Of a DNA stretch of 64,000 nucleotides, positions 25,758 through 37,211 are shown in pieces. The stretch lies in assembly GCA_946807835.1 (NCBI GenBank), contig OX327683.1, forward strand, positions 34,283,001 through 34,347,000, given 5' to 3'. Position 1 is the first letter of the stretch, and the number at the start of each line of letters is the position of its first letter. The DNA is from Ailanthus altissimus. Its lineage: Eukaryota > Streptophyta > Magnoliopsida > Sapindales > Simaroubaceae. A program made the translations under genes and the position numbers. Under the pieces are notes generated by a model. It had not been told where the DNA came from. It made no database searches and saw only the letters and a list, made by a program, of their open reading frames with translations.

Positions 25758-28192
25758 CTCCACTATTGGCTTGTTTCTCGAGCTTATATTAATGGAAGCT
25801 CAACGATGCGCAGCAGAGAATCTGTAAGAAGTTTTAAAGCCTTCGAGAAGAGGGGTTTAAAAACAAATGCTTGGGGAGTTGAGCTACAACATTTACTATT
25901 TACTAATGTGTCAAAGACCAAAGAGCTAGATATTTCCGTATTGCAGATGTGTCGCTGTCTTGGGACTGGACTAAAGTTAACGTCTGTTTCTCTATTCTCT
26001 GCACTTTTCACAAAGGTTAAAAAGGAAATAAACAAATGATAGAATAATGCGTAGAGTTAAAGTGATTAATGAGATCATTTATGGATGGGTGTGAGCGGGA
26101 AGATGATAAGTCTATAAAGAAAAGTTCAAAGGGAAAAAAAACATTGCGGGCCCTTTTTAGATTTAAAGCTTTTATTGATTTCCAGGAAGGATAGAGAGAA
26201 AGTGCAGAGATGGTGACTATTAAGAAAAGGCTAGATTCCCAAAAGTGCAATTAGCCGTTCGGGGATATTAACACTGTTACCCCTTGAGGTTTATATAAAT
26301 TATATATTAATGAAAGCTTTAGTTTTAATTATACTATCTTCTTTTTAACTTAATTTAAATAAAAAAAATACCTTTCCAGTTATTTTTTATCGCTTAATTA
26401 ATTAAAATAATTTTAAAAAAATAAAGGTATTCTATCTTTTAAATTAAATAAAGAGAGTGGCAGTGTAAGTAAAATCAAAATTATCATCAAAATATAATTT
26501 TTATAAACTTCAGGGGGTGAGTGTTAATACACCTAGCCGTTCGAGAGCTTGCCACTTACGCTGGATTAGACTTTTGGTCTTCTTCATATTCTCGTATCGT
26601 ACAAAATTTTCTATCTACACAAAAGACCGACGCGTGGAGCTTCATCGTATGAGCACTGGTGCATTGATACACGGTAATTTTAGAATGAAATGTATCGGTT
26701 TTTTCTTTTGGTTAAGAATGTGGTAAAAGGATAAAGCTTTTGGTCAAACCGTTATTAAAAGAATAAATTTTTGTGACTGTCGTGAAACTGGGTTTGTTTG
26801 ATTAGGTTTTTTCTTTTGTGTTTTTTTTTTTAATTCTAAGATGTGGTTTGTTTGATTAGTTTATTTTTCTTTGGAGATAAGCTCTCATACCGAAAGGGTT
26901 GTAACAAATTTCAATTCATTCTGGAGTGTTTCAATAATTTAACAGATATTTATGATGTATCGTGAAATTTTGATTAAATTTGAATAGATAAAACGAAATC
27001 TACTTTACTCTCGCTTTTTTTTTAAAAAAAAAACCTTTACTGAGAGGTAATTCCATTTTTATGAAAAAACAAAATTAATTCCTTATAGAAGCGGATTCAT
27101 ATTCAAACTGTATTATGTTTTTTTTTTTAGTGGGGAAAATAAGACGAATCGTAAAAAATTTAGATTCACAAAAGAATAGATTCGGTGGGATGGAATAAGA
27201 TTGGCATACCTAAACACAAATTAAATTCAGCAATTGAATGATAAATCAAGGAATTCTGGAGGATAAATTTTCCTGATAAAATTTAAAAGGCCAAACAGCG
27301 AGAATATGCAGGACAACGTGAATAACAAATTCTGAAACTCTTTATAAGCTGAAGTGAGTGTTCAAATAATTTAGTTAAGACTTCTATTTATAACTATCTA
27401 ATCCTAATTAAGGAAAAGTATGCAAGTTGCTCTATCCGTGAACCATCGTCCGAGTCAGTTGTGCATTCAACTAAGTCAATACCTGCCACTCTGCTTGGTG
27501 TTATGCTTCTGTCAATTGCAATTTTTAATTAACATTTGTAGATGAAGTCTCACTTTCATTTCATCGTCAGAACATGCTAAACATAAAATGCCAAATTAAT
27601 ATTCATGCTTACATATTGTCACTGGTGGCTAATAAAATATATTGAATTTTAACATAAGGTGGCCTTGACATTGAGGGGGTCAATTCATATACCCCTGATT
27701 ATTTATGAAATGCAATCATCACATATTAGCCATTTTCCACCGCACGAGAACACTGATAATATATGCTTGTGGAAAATACTATTAGCTCGTGCCACCGCGT
27801 GGAAATGATTGCGCACCAGGGCAAAGATAGAACCAAAGATAAAAGCAAAAGTGCGAACACTATTTAGCCTCGAAACTGAATTGGGAACCGTTTTTCTTCT
27901 TATTTACATGGTTACGCATTAAACTTTGGCAATTGCCTTTACTTTTTCAAAGCCCGATCAAATTGAACATTCATTGAATTGACCCCAGTTCTACAGTGTT
28001 TTGAAAATGATTTATTTTGTTACAACACAAGTTAACAATGTCCAAAAAAATCCCAAAATTCATTCTCTCTCCTCTCTCCACGTGTCCCCAATTGCCATCA
28101 CTCCCTTCAACTACCGGTAACTCTATCACCGCACCCTCCCAATTGAAACGACAAGTCGACAACGTAACATGAGATCCCCACGAGTCATTCGC
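25758..28192. other. Intergenic region between the two glucanase copies
   Basis: This should contain the promoter of copy A next to 25758 and the 3' untranslated region of copy B next to 28192. It contains one well-delimited MITE (26262-26533). No other gene is supported. Several poly-A/T runs and short ORFs are present. Confidence 0.55.
26262..26533. mobile_element. MITE of 272 bp with 10-bp target duplication (Mutator-like)
   Basis: TAGCCGTTCG stands directly before the element at 26252-26261 and directly after it at 26534-26543. The ends are inverted: the left reads GGGATATTAACACTGTTACCCC and the right, reverse-complemented, reads GGTGTATTAACACTCACCCCC. The similarity continues inward for about 70 bp (GTTTATA.AAATTATAT). 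A 9-10 bp duplication points to the Mutator superfamily. No coding sequence is present. Confidence 0.88.
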
Positions 28193-30397
28193 TCAAAGAG
28201 CCACGCTTGGGAATTTGCAAGATCCATAGCCTGAAAAACGACAAAGTTTGAGAAACATCAGTAGATATTGCAACCCTGATGGAAATCTTATACCTCCATT
28301 CCAATAGCTATGCATTTTAAAGGGTATCTGATACGATTAATTAGATTATCAAATAATTCAACAACATTTTTGCTACATCTACCGTATTGCATAATATTTA
28401 ATTAAAATAAAAAAAAAATACAATTTAGCGGTTAAACGAAAGCATCTTTACTCTAAATCATCGTTTACTAAAATAAAATATGTAAGCGTCTTTACTCTAA
28501 AACATCATTTACTAAAATTAAATACACGCATACTTAAATAGCCTAATAATATAAGAGAATTCAACAATATTTTGTTACATCTACCGTATTGTATAATATT
28601 TAATTAAAATAAAGAATACAATTTAGCAAATGAAAGCATCTTTACTCTAAAACATTGTTTATTAAAATCAAATACGCACTTGCTTAAATGGCCAATAATA
28701 TAAAAGTTCACGGTGTATTTTAGTGATTCTATATTTGAATTCTCTATCCATAATATAAAAAAATAATTAAATACAACAATTTACATTATGGCTATATTTA
28801 AAATAAATAATTTTCTCAAAGATATTATCTCGAATTACGCAGCAACATTCATAATTTTCCCATATTTAAGAGAAATAATTGTCTTAACTACTTCTAAATC
28901 TTAAACCTAAAAAGTAAAAACAACTGAACAATCAAACAAATAAATAAAAATTACTTACTTGGATCCTTAATAGTCTGGGTAGCGAGCCCATTGAAGAAAC
29001 ACGTCCCACCAAGTTTCTTAAACTGAGCCCAATACGAGCTAAACGCATAACTTGCGTGCCACACCAACGAATCGGGTTTATAACACTCCTTACCGGGTTG
29101 GATCGGGTCACAAGTTTTGTTCCCCTTCGAGCACGCATCAGCAAGAGCCGATGTCAACGCACTCCTATTGGCTCCTTTAGTCGCAACACACCATATCTTC
29201 CCCCGGTACGGCTTATTGTTAGTCGGCTCCGGAAGCGGCTTGTACTCTTTCTCCGGTGTGTTTCCACTTAAATTAATCCCGTACACGTTTGTCCCGTTTG
29301 GATATAGTAAACCGAAGTTCCGCTCGGTACCAGGACCCGGTTTCTGATTCTCATTGTATAGAGCAAAGATAAAAGAAGGTAAAACCCAGCCGGGGTTCCA
29401 ATGGGTGGTTTGGTCGTTAGCTTTTTGACGATGTTTCGGTTATAAGTGGCAGCATTGTAAATACTGGCTCCAATCTGGTCGTAATCTCCACCATTTGGCC
29501 AACCCGTTTCTGCAATGAAAACTCGGATGTTCGGATAACCGAGTCTTTTCATTGCAAAAATGTGAGCGTCTACTATTTGATCAAATAGGTTGGTGTATGT
29601 TAAGTTTGTGGCGGGGTCGGGGTAGGTGATATTTTTCGCTTCCAAAAGAGCCCAATCGAGATTAATGTTTTTAGGATCGGAGATCCAAGGGAAATACGTG
29701 TACACGTCTACGAAATAGAACGACTTCGTCCGGTTCAAGAATTGCAACATCGGTTTCATGACAGTGTCCGATACATCGGACCGAAACGTACCGTTTGATG
29801 GCGGAAATGACGATTTAAGGACATCGATTGCTAGGGGCGTCCCTACTTTAACCTTACGGATCCCATAGATTCTCAAGGATTTTTGGATTCTTCGCATGGC
29901 TGGTACGAGGTTGGGCCAGGTTAACTTATCGGGATAGCTAAGGATTTCGTTGCCGACAAGGAGATGTCGGATTTTGGTCTCCGGGTAGTAAGGGAGAACG
30001 TTGTTTCGGACCCATTGGTCTGAAATATTTTGGCTTAAGGAAATGTTGACGATGATGTCGTTTGGGACCATGATTGAAGCTTGAATGTCAGTGTTTTTAA
30101 GGGCTTTGAGGATCTCAGGATTGGCACTGTATATTTTGACGCGTGTCGCGTTCAAATATTTGATGAGTTTCACGGACTCTGATGGAGATGGAAGGTTGTT
30201 GCCCAGGTCACCATAACATATCCCCACTTTGCTTGACATCTTTGCACCTGAACGAAATACCAAGCAAATTAATTGGTTTGCAGATGAGCCGAAAATGAAT
30301 AAAACCAATATCTGCATTTCTTGGGGTGAAAAATAAACTTACTTGAAATAGGAATATAAAGTAAGAGAAGAAGTGTGGACAGAGGAGCCAGACCCAT
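28193..30397 (-). pseudogene. Glucan endo-1,3-beta-glucosidase GH17 + CBM43, copy B, frameshifted by a 10-bp deletion
   Basis: The gene has the same three-exon layout and phases as copy A: 30343-30397 (signal peptide MGLAPLSTLLLLLYIPIS), 28959-30247 and 28193-28230. Exon 2 is 1289 nt against 1299 nt in copy A. The missing 10 nt are at about 29390-29394, where copy A has two CCGGG repeats 10 bp apart and copy B has one. The frame shifts after GTPAG and a stop is reached at 29268. The shifted-out remainder, including the whole CBM43 domain (KIWCVATKG, TCDPIQPGKEC) and the SYGSCKFPSVAL end exon, is still intact in the other frame. Both catalytic Glu motifs (LLVGNEILS and FIAETGWPNGGD) lie upstream of the break, so a truncated secreted barrel missing its last strand could be made but is unlikely to work. 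The near-perfect preservation suggests a recent loss, a null allele or an assembly error. Confidence 0.88.
28356..28700. repeat. Two-copy tandem duplication (about 203 bp) in the second intron of glucanase copy B
   Basis: ATTCAACAA(C/T)ATTTT.....ACATCTACCGTATTG begins near 28356 and again near 28559. Each copy is followed by ATAATATTTAATTAAAATAAA, ACAATTTAGC and GCATCTTTACTCTAAA. A smaller ACTCTAAA(T/A)CAT duplication lies within the first copy. This partly explains why the intron is 728 bp here and 376 bp in copy A. Confidence 0.85.
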
Positions 30398-32371
30398 CTT
30401 TAACCTTAGCATTTGCTTCTTGAGCTTCCTTAATGTTAATGGATTTGACGGAGATTCCTGTAGACTGGAGTTATATAGACTTTGTGGGGGAGAGCTTTGG
30501 TTAAGTGAGACTTGAACTGCACTAGAATATACCGTAATTTGTTGTGTCGAGATTTCTCTGCGTTGGAGATGTGTCGCTCACCTGCAAATATTTATAATTT
30601 ATTAATGTTGCCTTTTTATAATCACCTCGCTTTTCACGAGGGGAGGATAAAACAAAAATAATAAGACGATGTGTTGACAGATTCGTATTAAAATACGAGT
30701 CTCCCTCTAAGTGTGTTTGTATAAAAAAATATATATATATATTATGAAAATATTTATTAAAAATTATTGAGATTTAATTTAGAGATCAGATTAAATGTGT
30801 AGAGTGTATACGGATCGAAGACAAAAGTAAAAGTAGGTGAAAAATGAATAAGAGTGTACCAGGTGCCAGTGCCACGGTATTAAAGACGGGAACAATATTT
30901 CAAAATAAAGAATCTTTTTTATTTCATTTCCCACTTATTTCAGGACTTCCTAAACGATTCTTACACATATAGAGTAACCTATGACATCCCAAAGCTTATA
31001 TAAAGGCTATCAATTAGCTTGTAAACAATGATTTTTGTGATCAAAGTATAATCTTTGTGATAAGTTGAAAAATCTTAGTGATCATCAACAATTTTTGTGA
31101 TTTTTCAGAAGAGAAAATCTCTAAATAGACAGAGAGAGTTATCTTTATGATTTTTTTTTGTAAAAGGTATACTTTATGAGTGCCTTATGATTCATAATAA
31201 GAGAAGAGTGTGATTTTTATCCGCTGTAAACATAAGCAAGTTACCGAACCACATAATTCTTTGTGTATTATTTTTCTACCCCTTCTCTTTTTATTCTTTA
31301 ATTACTTATTCTACATATATTATTTTAGTGATTTTACTTGTTTGTATACTTCCGTTTCAACATACATATATATGTGTGGGTAACACTACCATGAAGTTTA
31401 GGGAGTGGCTTTATTTTGATAGAACTTTTAATCTTATTAGTTATTTTTAGGTTTTCATTATTTTACTTAGTATTATTATTATTTTTTATTATAAAAATAC
31501 CTGCTTCACCTCAACAAATTACTGGTTAAAATCAATAATATTCATGATTTTAAACAGTGTCGCTGCAGCTACTGTCTGGGGGCTTTGGGCCAGCAGTGAC
31601 CGACTATTTTTTATTTAATTTTTAATTTTTTAAAAGAAAATTATTTTTTATATAAATTAATGTTTTAATTTCTTACTATTATAACTTTATATGTATTTTA
31701 TATAGATCTCGTTCTTTGTAATTATTTTTAGATGCATTAATTTTAAAATATAAATTTATTTTTACCAATAATACCATATTTGTTTATTGTTTAATATTTT
31801 TATTTTATTTTTAATAAAAAAATAATCTACAACTAATAAATTTTTTAAATCAAATATTAAAAATTAAAAAATTTATACATCATCACCAATCCTTAAGATT
31901 ATACTAAAGTTCATGAATCCTTATGATTTAATACCCCACAAACTTTAAATTCTGGTTTCGTCCCTGATCACAATGTCTTAACTTCTTTCATTAATAAGTG
32001 ATTATCAATGAATCACTCAATAATTATAGATATCATTAAAAAAATTATAAAGAATACTCAATATACAAAGGTTTTCAATGGTTTACACAGCACTCTTTTG
32101 AACATTTAGTACTAAAGCACTTCTTAAACTCTCTATTATCTATCTCTCTTGATGTTTATTGAAGTTCGCCACCCTAATAATTTTACAAGAGTTTATATAA
32201 ATTTTTATGCATTCTTATAATCCTATATTAAGTATAAAAGTTTTTTTTTTAATGGGAGTTGGTATTTCCTCTATCTTAATAACTCCAAACCAAATAGATC
32301 GTTGGAATTCGAATCCAAAATTCAAGCACTTAATGTCAAAACTAGTACCTTAGTCTCTTAGGACTCAAATC
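30398..32371. other. Promoter side of glucanase B and AT-rich DNA
   Basis: The first 200 bp are the presumed promoter and leader of copy B. The rest has no supported gene. It includes a (TA)n run near 30730-30742 and a short GC-rich patch at about 31555-31600. Confidence 0.5.
30472..30478 (-). promoter_or_regulatory. TATA box of glucanase copy B
   Basis: The minus strand reads GTCTATATAACTCC, 75-80 bp upstream of the ATG at 30397. This spacing is normal for a plant TATA box with a leader of about 45 nt. Confidence 0.55.
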
Positions 32372-32712
32372 TCATACCCATAACTTTTTTTTAAAGAAAA
32401 ATATTTCCATTACTCTAATAACTAAATAAAGATTCAGCCAACAATTCTTACAAAAGGTTTGAATTGCATACTTAGCTAACTTATGGGCTACTTTATTACA
32501 AGTTATTGGGACATATATAATCCTATTTCTAGAATCTATCTCCACTTGCTTTTGAATGCTCGTTATCATCCATTTAATCTTCCTCAGTGACTTGTGCCAT
32601 TAACCAACCGAACCACATTCTTTGCATATAATTCAATGGTAACAGGGGTTATTTTTAACTTTAATATTACTTGAAGACTATTTAGTACTGCTTCACCTTC
32701 TGCAGCTTCTAC
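32372..32712 (-). pseudogene. LINE-type RNase H (RVT_3) remnant, 3' part
   Basis: On the minus strand the frame reads EAAEGEAVLNSLQ then LKLKITPVTIE, later NRIIYVPITCNKVAHKLAKYA. This is the wording of the RNase H-like domain at the end of plant LINE polyproteins (sugar-coat pattern E-A-x-A-L and the terminal CNKVAHxLAK). It is interrupted by stops near 32580-32620. The remnant continues on the far side of the copia insertion at 39693 in the same frame (...NNLRGD | VEAAEGE...), which proves that the copia element landed in it. Confidence 0.75.
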
Positions 32713-32717
32713 ATCTC

Positions 32718-33772
32718 TGTTAGGAAATTGAAGGGCGATGTAGGGTCGCAGTTAAAGCGAAATTGAGAAAAATAATAAAAATAAAAATAAGACAAAACAC
32801 AAGTTTACGTGGTTCGGCTTTTAGCCTACGTCCACGGGCGAAGACAGAAGAATCTCTTACTATTAAAAATGGAGAATACAAGTATTGTAATATTTTAGCC
32901 TTACAACCCAATACACCCAATTCTCTCAAATCACTCAAAGAATATACAAATTCTCTCAAAATTGCATTTTGGAATGAATCATAATGAATTGCTAAACTCT
33001 CCCATTTATAGGGAGAGTTTAGCATGGTGGACAGCCAAGAATTGGCTGTCCACCATAACCTTGTTGCTGGCATCGTGTGCCACGTAAACACAAGTTTACG
33101 TGGTTCGGCTTTTAGTCTACGTCTACGGGCGAAGACAGAAGAATCTGTTACTATTAAAAATGGAGAATACAAGTATTATAATATTTTAGCCTTACAACTC
33201 AATACACCTAATTCTCTCAAATCACTCAAAGAATACACAAATTCTCTCAAAACTGCATAATCAAAGAATATACAAATTCTCTCAAAATTGCATTTTGGAA
33301 TGAATCCTAATGAATTGTTAAACTCTCCCATTTATAGGGAGAGTTTAGCATGGTGGACAGCCAAGAATTGGCTGTCCACCATAACCTTATTGCTGGCATC
33401 GTATGCCATGTAAACACAAGTTTACGTAATTCGACTTTTAGCCTACGTCCACGGGCGAAGACAGAAGAATCTCTTACTATTGAAAATGGAGAATACAAGT
33501 ATTGTAATATTTTAACCTTACAACCCAATACACATAATTCTCTCAAATCACTCAAAGAATACATAAATTCTCTCAAAATTGCATAATCGAAGAATATACA
33601 AATTCTCTCAAAATTGCATTTTGGAATGAATCATAATGAATTGCTAAACTCTCCAATTTATAGGGAGAGTTTAGCATGGTAGACAGCCAAGAATTGGCTG
33701 TCCACCATAACCTTGTTGCTGGCATCGTGTGCCAGCAATTATGTAGCTGGCACACGGTGCCAGCTACCAACA
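32718..33772 (-). repeat. 3' LTR of the copia element, enlarged to 1055 bp
   Basis: It shares both ends with the 420-bp 5' LTR but contains three tandem copies of the central segment, starting with AACACAAGTTTACGT at 32796, 33087 and 33413 (spacings 291 and 326 bp). Each copy holds the hairpin GGTGGACAGCCA-loop-TGGCTGTCCACC and the CTCTCCCATTTATAGGGAGAG palindrome. The last 30 bp form another hairpin, GTAGCTGGCAC-ACG-GTGCCAGCTAC. Confidence 0.93.
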
Positions 33773-33784
33773 ATTCTCCCACTT
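33773..33784 (-). other. Polypurine tract of the copia element
   Basis: On the minus strand AAGTGGGAGAAT stands immediately before the TGTTGG start of the 3' LTR. This is the standard copia polypurine primer for plus-strand synthesis. Confidence 0.85.
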
Positions 33785-33975
33785 GGAGATTTGATTGAGA
33801 ATCAATCAAGTCTCCACACTATTCTTTCTTCTTCGCCAAAGCCATATTGTTTACGTGTCTGCTAGGCCATGCAATGATCTACACCATACAAACTTATTGG
33901 TATTGATGGGCTTGGTCATCACATCTGCAAGGTTATCATCTGTATGAATTTTTTTCATATCCACACTTCCATCTT

Positions 33976-34440
33976 CTACCACTTCACGAAAAAGTGACAT
34001 TGAACACCTATGTGCTTCGTTCTTGAATGAAAAGCTGGATTCCTTGCAATGTGCAAGGCACTCTGACTGTCATAAAACAATTCAACTTTCTCTTGCTTAT
34101 GCCAGAGCTCCTCCAGTAATCTTTGTATCCAAATTGCTTCCTTACAAGCTTGTGTAGCTGCCATGTATTCTGTTTCTGTAGTAGATAATGCCACAACAGT
34201 TTGCAGTTTCGAAACCCAGCTTACAGCTCCTCCTGCAAGTTTAAACACATAGCCAGTAGTGGATTTTTTTTTATTAAGGTCTTCTACAAAATCTGAATCC
34301 ACACAGCCCTTAACAATAAAATCTGATCCTCCATAACATAAAGCAACATCTGAGGTACCCTTAATGTATCTAAGGATCTTTCTGACACAACCCCAATGCT
34401 CTCTACCAGGATTCGCCATGTATCTACTAACTGCTCCCAC
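33976..34440 (-). pseudogene. copia RNase H domain
   Basis: The 154-residue open segment includes CVDSDFVEDLNKKKSTTGY, VALSTTETEYMAATQACKEA and FYDSQSALHIARNP, then SRTKHIGVQCHF. The acidic triad positions (D of CVDSDF, E of TTETEY, D of YDSQSA) are all visible. This is the C-terminal part of the pol polyprotein. Confidence 0.88.
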
Positions 34441-34767
34441 TGCTTATGCAATGTCTGGTCTGGTACAAATCATAGCGAACATTAAACTTCCTACTGCTGA
34501 TGCATACGGTACTCGAGACATCTCCTTCCCCTCTGTTTCTTTTCTATGACACATCTTAGAGGATAACTTGAAGTTAACAGGGAGTGAGGTACTAATTGGC
34601 TTACAATTTTGCATGTTTAAGCGCCACGAGATTTTCTTTAAGTAGTTCTTCTGAGAAAGCCAAATCTTCTTGTTATTTCTGTCTCAGTGAATTTGCATCC
34701 CTAGAATTTTGTTTGCTGGTCCCAAGTCCTTCATATCAAATTCCCTAGCCAACTGTGCATTCAATTC

Positions 34768-35330
34768 TTAAACTCGATCTTTGTTGGGGCCTACCACCAA
34801 TATGTCATCCACGTACAACAGTAAAATAATGAAATCATTATCATCTTTAAACCTTTTGTAGTATGTACAATGATCTGAATTAAGTCTGTTGTATCCAAGG
34901 CTGATAATATTAGAATCAAATCTCTTGTACCAACACATCGGTGCCTGTTTGAGACCGTACAGAGATTTGTTCAACCTGCAAATCAAGTTCTCTTTTCCTT
35001 ATTCTTTAAAGCCTTCTGGTTGGAGCATATAAATTTCTTCTTCAAGTTCTCCATGAAGAAAAGCTGTCTTCACATCTAGCTGTTCTAGATGTAAGTCAAT
35101 TGTGGCACACATTGCTAAAACTATTTTGACTGTCGTGAGTCGAACCACAGGGAAAATATCTCATTAAAGTTAATACCTTCTTTCTGAGCATAACCTTTCA
35201 CCACCAATCTCGCACGATATCGCTCCACTTGGTCATTGCCATCCCATTTGATCTTGTAGATCCATTTGTTACCAATGGCTTTTCTTCCACGTGGTAGTGC
35301 AACCAGCTCCCATGTTTTGTTCTTATGCAA
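34768..35330 (-). pseudogene. copia reverse transcriptase, broken
   Basis: Two open pieces, 35121-35330 (TWELVALPRGRKAIGNKWIY and YRARLVVKGYAQKEGINF) and 34768-34986 (LNKSLYGLKQAPMCWYKRFD and the active-site YVDDILVVG), are separated by stops and a frameshift. Further RT fragments extend to about 34450. Active-site aspartates are kept but the frame is not. Confidence 0.88.
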
Positions 35331-35498
35331 GGCTTCAATTTCTTCTTACATTACTGTCATCCATAGAGAAACATCTTGACTTTTAGAAGCCTCCTGGAAA
35401 GTTGTTGGCTCTCCATCCTCTTTTAGAAGGCAGTATGCAACATGAGCCTCAATGACATACTCTGAGTGCCATGATGGTGGTCGTCTCTCACGAGTTGA

Positions 35499-35857
35499 TC
35501 AACAATCATCTATAGCCTCAAACTCTACTAGTTCTTGTTCTTCATGCTCTGGTGCTGCTTCAGAAGAATCTGAATCTTCTTGTACTTGATTATTTTCCAT
35601 TTGTACCGTTGTAGTCTCTAGATTTTCCTTCACTGTGCTATCATCTTTAACATTCATTTGCAGTTTATCTTCTGCAAATATCACATCTTTGCTAATGATG
35701 ACCTTGTGGGTAATGAGATCCCACATGCCATACCCTTTGACTACATCAACATATCCCAAGAAAAGGTATTTTCTGGATGTTGGATCCAGCTTCGTTGTTT
35801 CTTGGGGATTATACATCACGTACACAGGACTTCTAAATGTATGAAGGTGAGAATAAT
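35499..35857 (-). pseudogene. copia integrase C-terminal/linker segment, downstream of the nested solo LTR
   Basis: It begins with NYSHLHTFRSPVYVMYN directly after the solo LTR's target duplication. It continues SRKYLFLGYVDVVKGYGMWD and then an acidic linker (QVQEDSDSSEAAPEHEEQE). This is the usual zone between integrase and RT. Its upstream half lies at 37212-38189. Confidence 0.85.
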
Positions 35858-37211
35858 TGATTGGTGTGCTATAGTAGCTAAGCGCAAGTGCACGCTATCG
35901 TATCAAGTAATATAAGATTTTAAGTCCAGATATCGATCCCACAGGGACTATGCAATCTAATTCTATAAATCAAGTACTGAAATTATGCCTATTTAACTTT
36001 TATTTAGAAAACCAAAATCTAGAATTTATGTAACTAATCTAGTTCTCTCAATTAACTAAACAAAAGTAAAGAGTATAATTCATAAATAAAGATAATCTAG
36101 GGTTTTGACTCGTTCCCTAGTATTTCATTAGATTCATTAACTGCTTAGTTAATCCTTTAATACCAATTGATTGGTTTAGACACTAATCTCACCACAAGCC
36201 TCTGTCGATGGTCAAGTGACTATATTACGCATTCTAACAATCACCTATATGTCTATGGTAATCAAATCAGAATGTAATTCATTAAGATCAAGTCTAAATT
36301 ATACCATACATGCCACTTAGGTATATATCTATCCTAGATGGAACTCATAGTTGTTACCCTATGATCATGCAGCAAATTATCCTAGGCAAAACACATGAAT
36401 CCATTTGTCGAGTTCATCATAGTTCCTTAATCATTCAAAATATTGATCAGGTATAATGAAAGCATTAAATACAAGATAGAATGAATCAATTGAATTTATC
36501 AAGTTCATAAACTAAAAATCAATAAAATCCAACTACGTACTAGGTTTACATAGTCTAACCCTAGAATAATAATTTAGCTCATCACAAAACTAAAAGTATC
36601 AAACCAATCCATGAAGATCAATAAAAACAAGAACATAATGATAAAGAAAGAGAAAAAAAACTAATCAAAGTGACTCCTTGATGTGCTTCTCCCTCAATCT
36701 TGGCTTGAAGCTTAAATCTTGATCTTGATTCTTCAATCTTTGGCTTTAATCTTTGATTTGTGTTGTGAATTATCTCTATAAGTTTTTACCTCTTTTTTTC
36801 TTCTCCTCATCTCTTAGGGTTTTTATCTTTCTATTTATAGGTTTTTGTATTCAAAATACTGTTTACGAGTTACTGCAGCAAACTACTGTTCACGGGGGTG
36901 CTGTAGCAAAATACTGTTTCTGACACTGTTCGCCGCATTAAGCGCCGCGGCACTCACTTGCTGTTCTGGGCGCTGCGACGCTTAGCGTTGGGCGCCGCGG
37001 CACCCAGCCACCTGCTGCACGCCTTTCGTATTTTGAGCTTAACTTCTTCGTTTGATATCCGATTTGCCTTCCGTTTGTTCATATGCGTCACATTTTCCGT
37101 TGTGCATTTATTTATGATCAAAAATTATAATTAAATAGCCAAATATATATGATTTAGAGTAAAAAATGAAAGTTTGATAGAAATTATACTAGTGCTTTTA
37201 CGCCCTTATCA
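35858..37211 (-). mobile_element. Solo LTR (1354 bp) nested in the copia integrase gene
   Basis: It is bounded by TGAT...ATCA termini and a 5-bp target duplication ATAAT at 35853-35857 and 37212-37216. No internal coding region is present. On the minus strand a promoter-like CTATAAATAGAAAG lies at about 36828-36842, preceded by a GC-rich zone with GCCGCGGC words (36935-37010). The final part contains CCCTGTGGGATCGATATCTGG, which I associate with large Ty3/gypsy LTRs, though that is from memory. Removing it rejoins the copia integrase frame. Confidence 0.88.

Noticed and set aside
32763..33586. Repeated plus-strand ORFs of 73-89 codons with nearly the same protein sequence
   Set aside because: They are translations of the amplified LTR units of the copia element, not genes.
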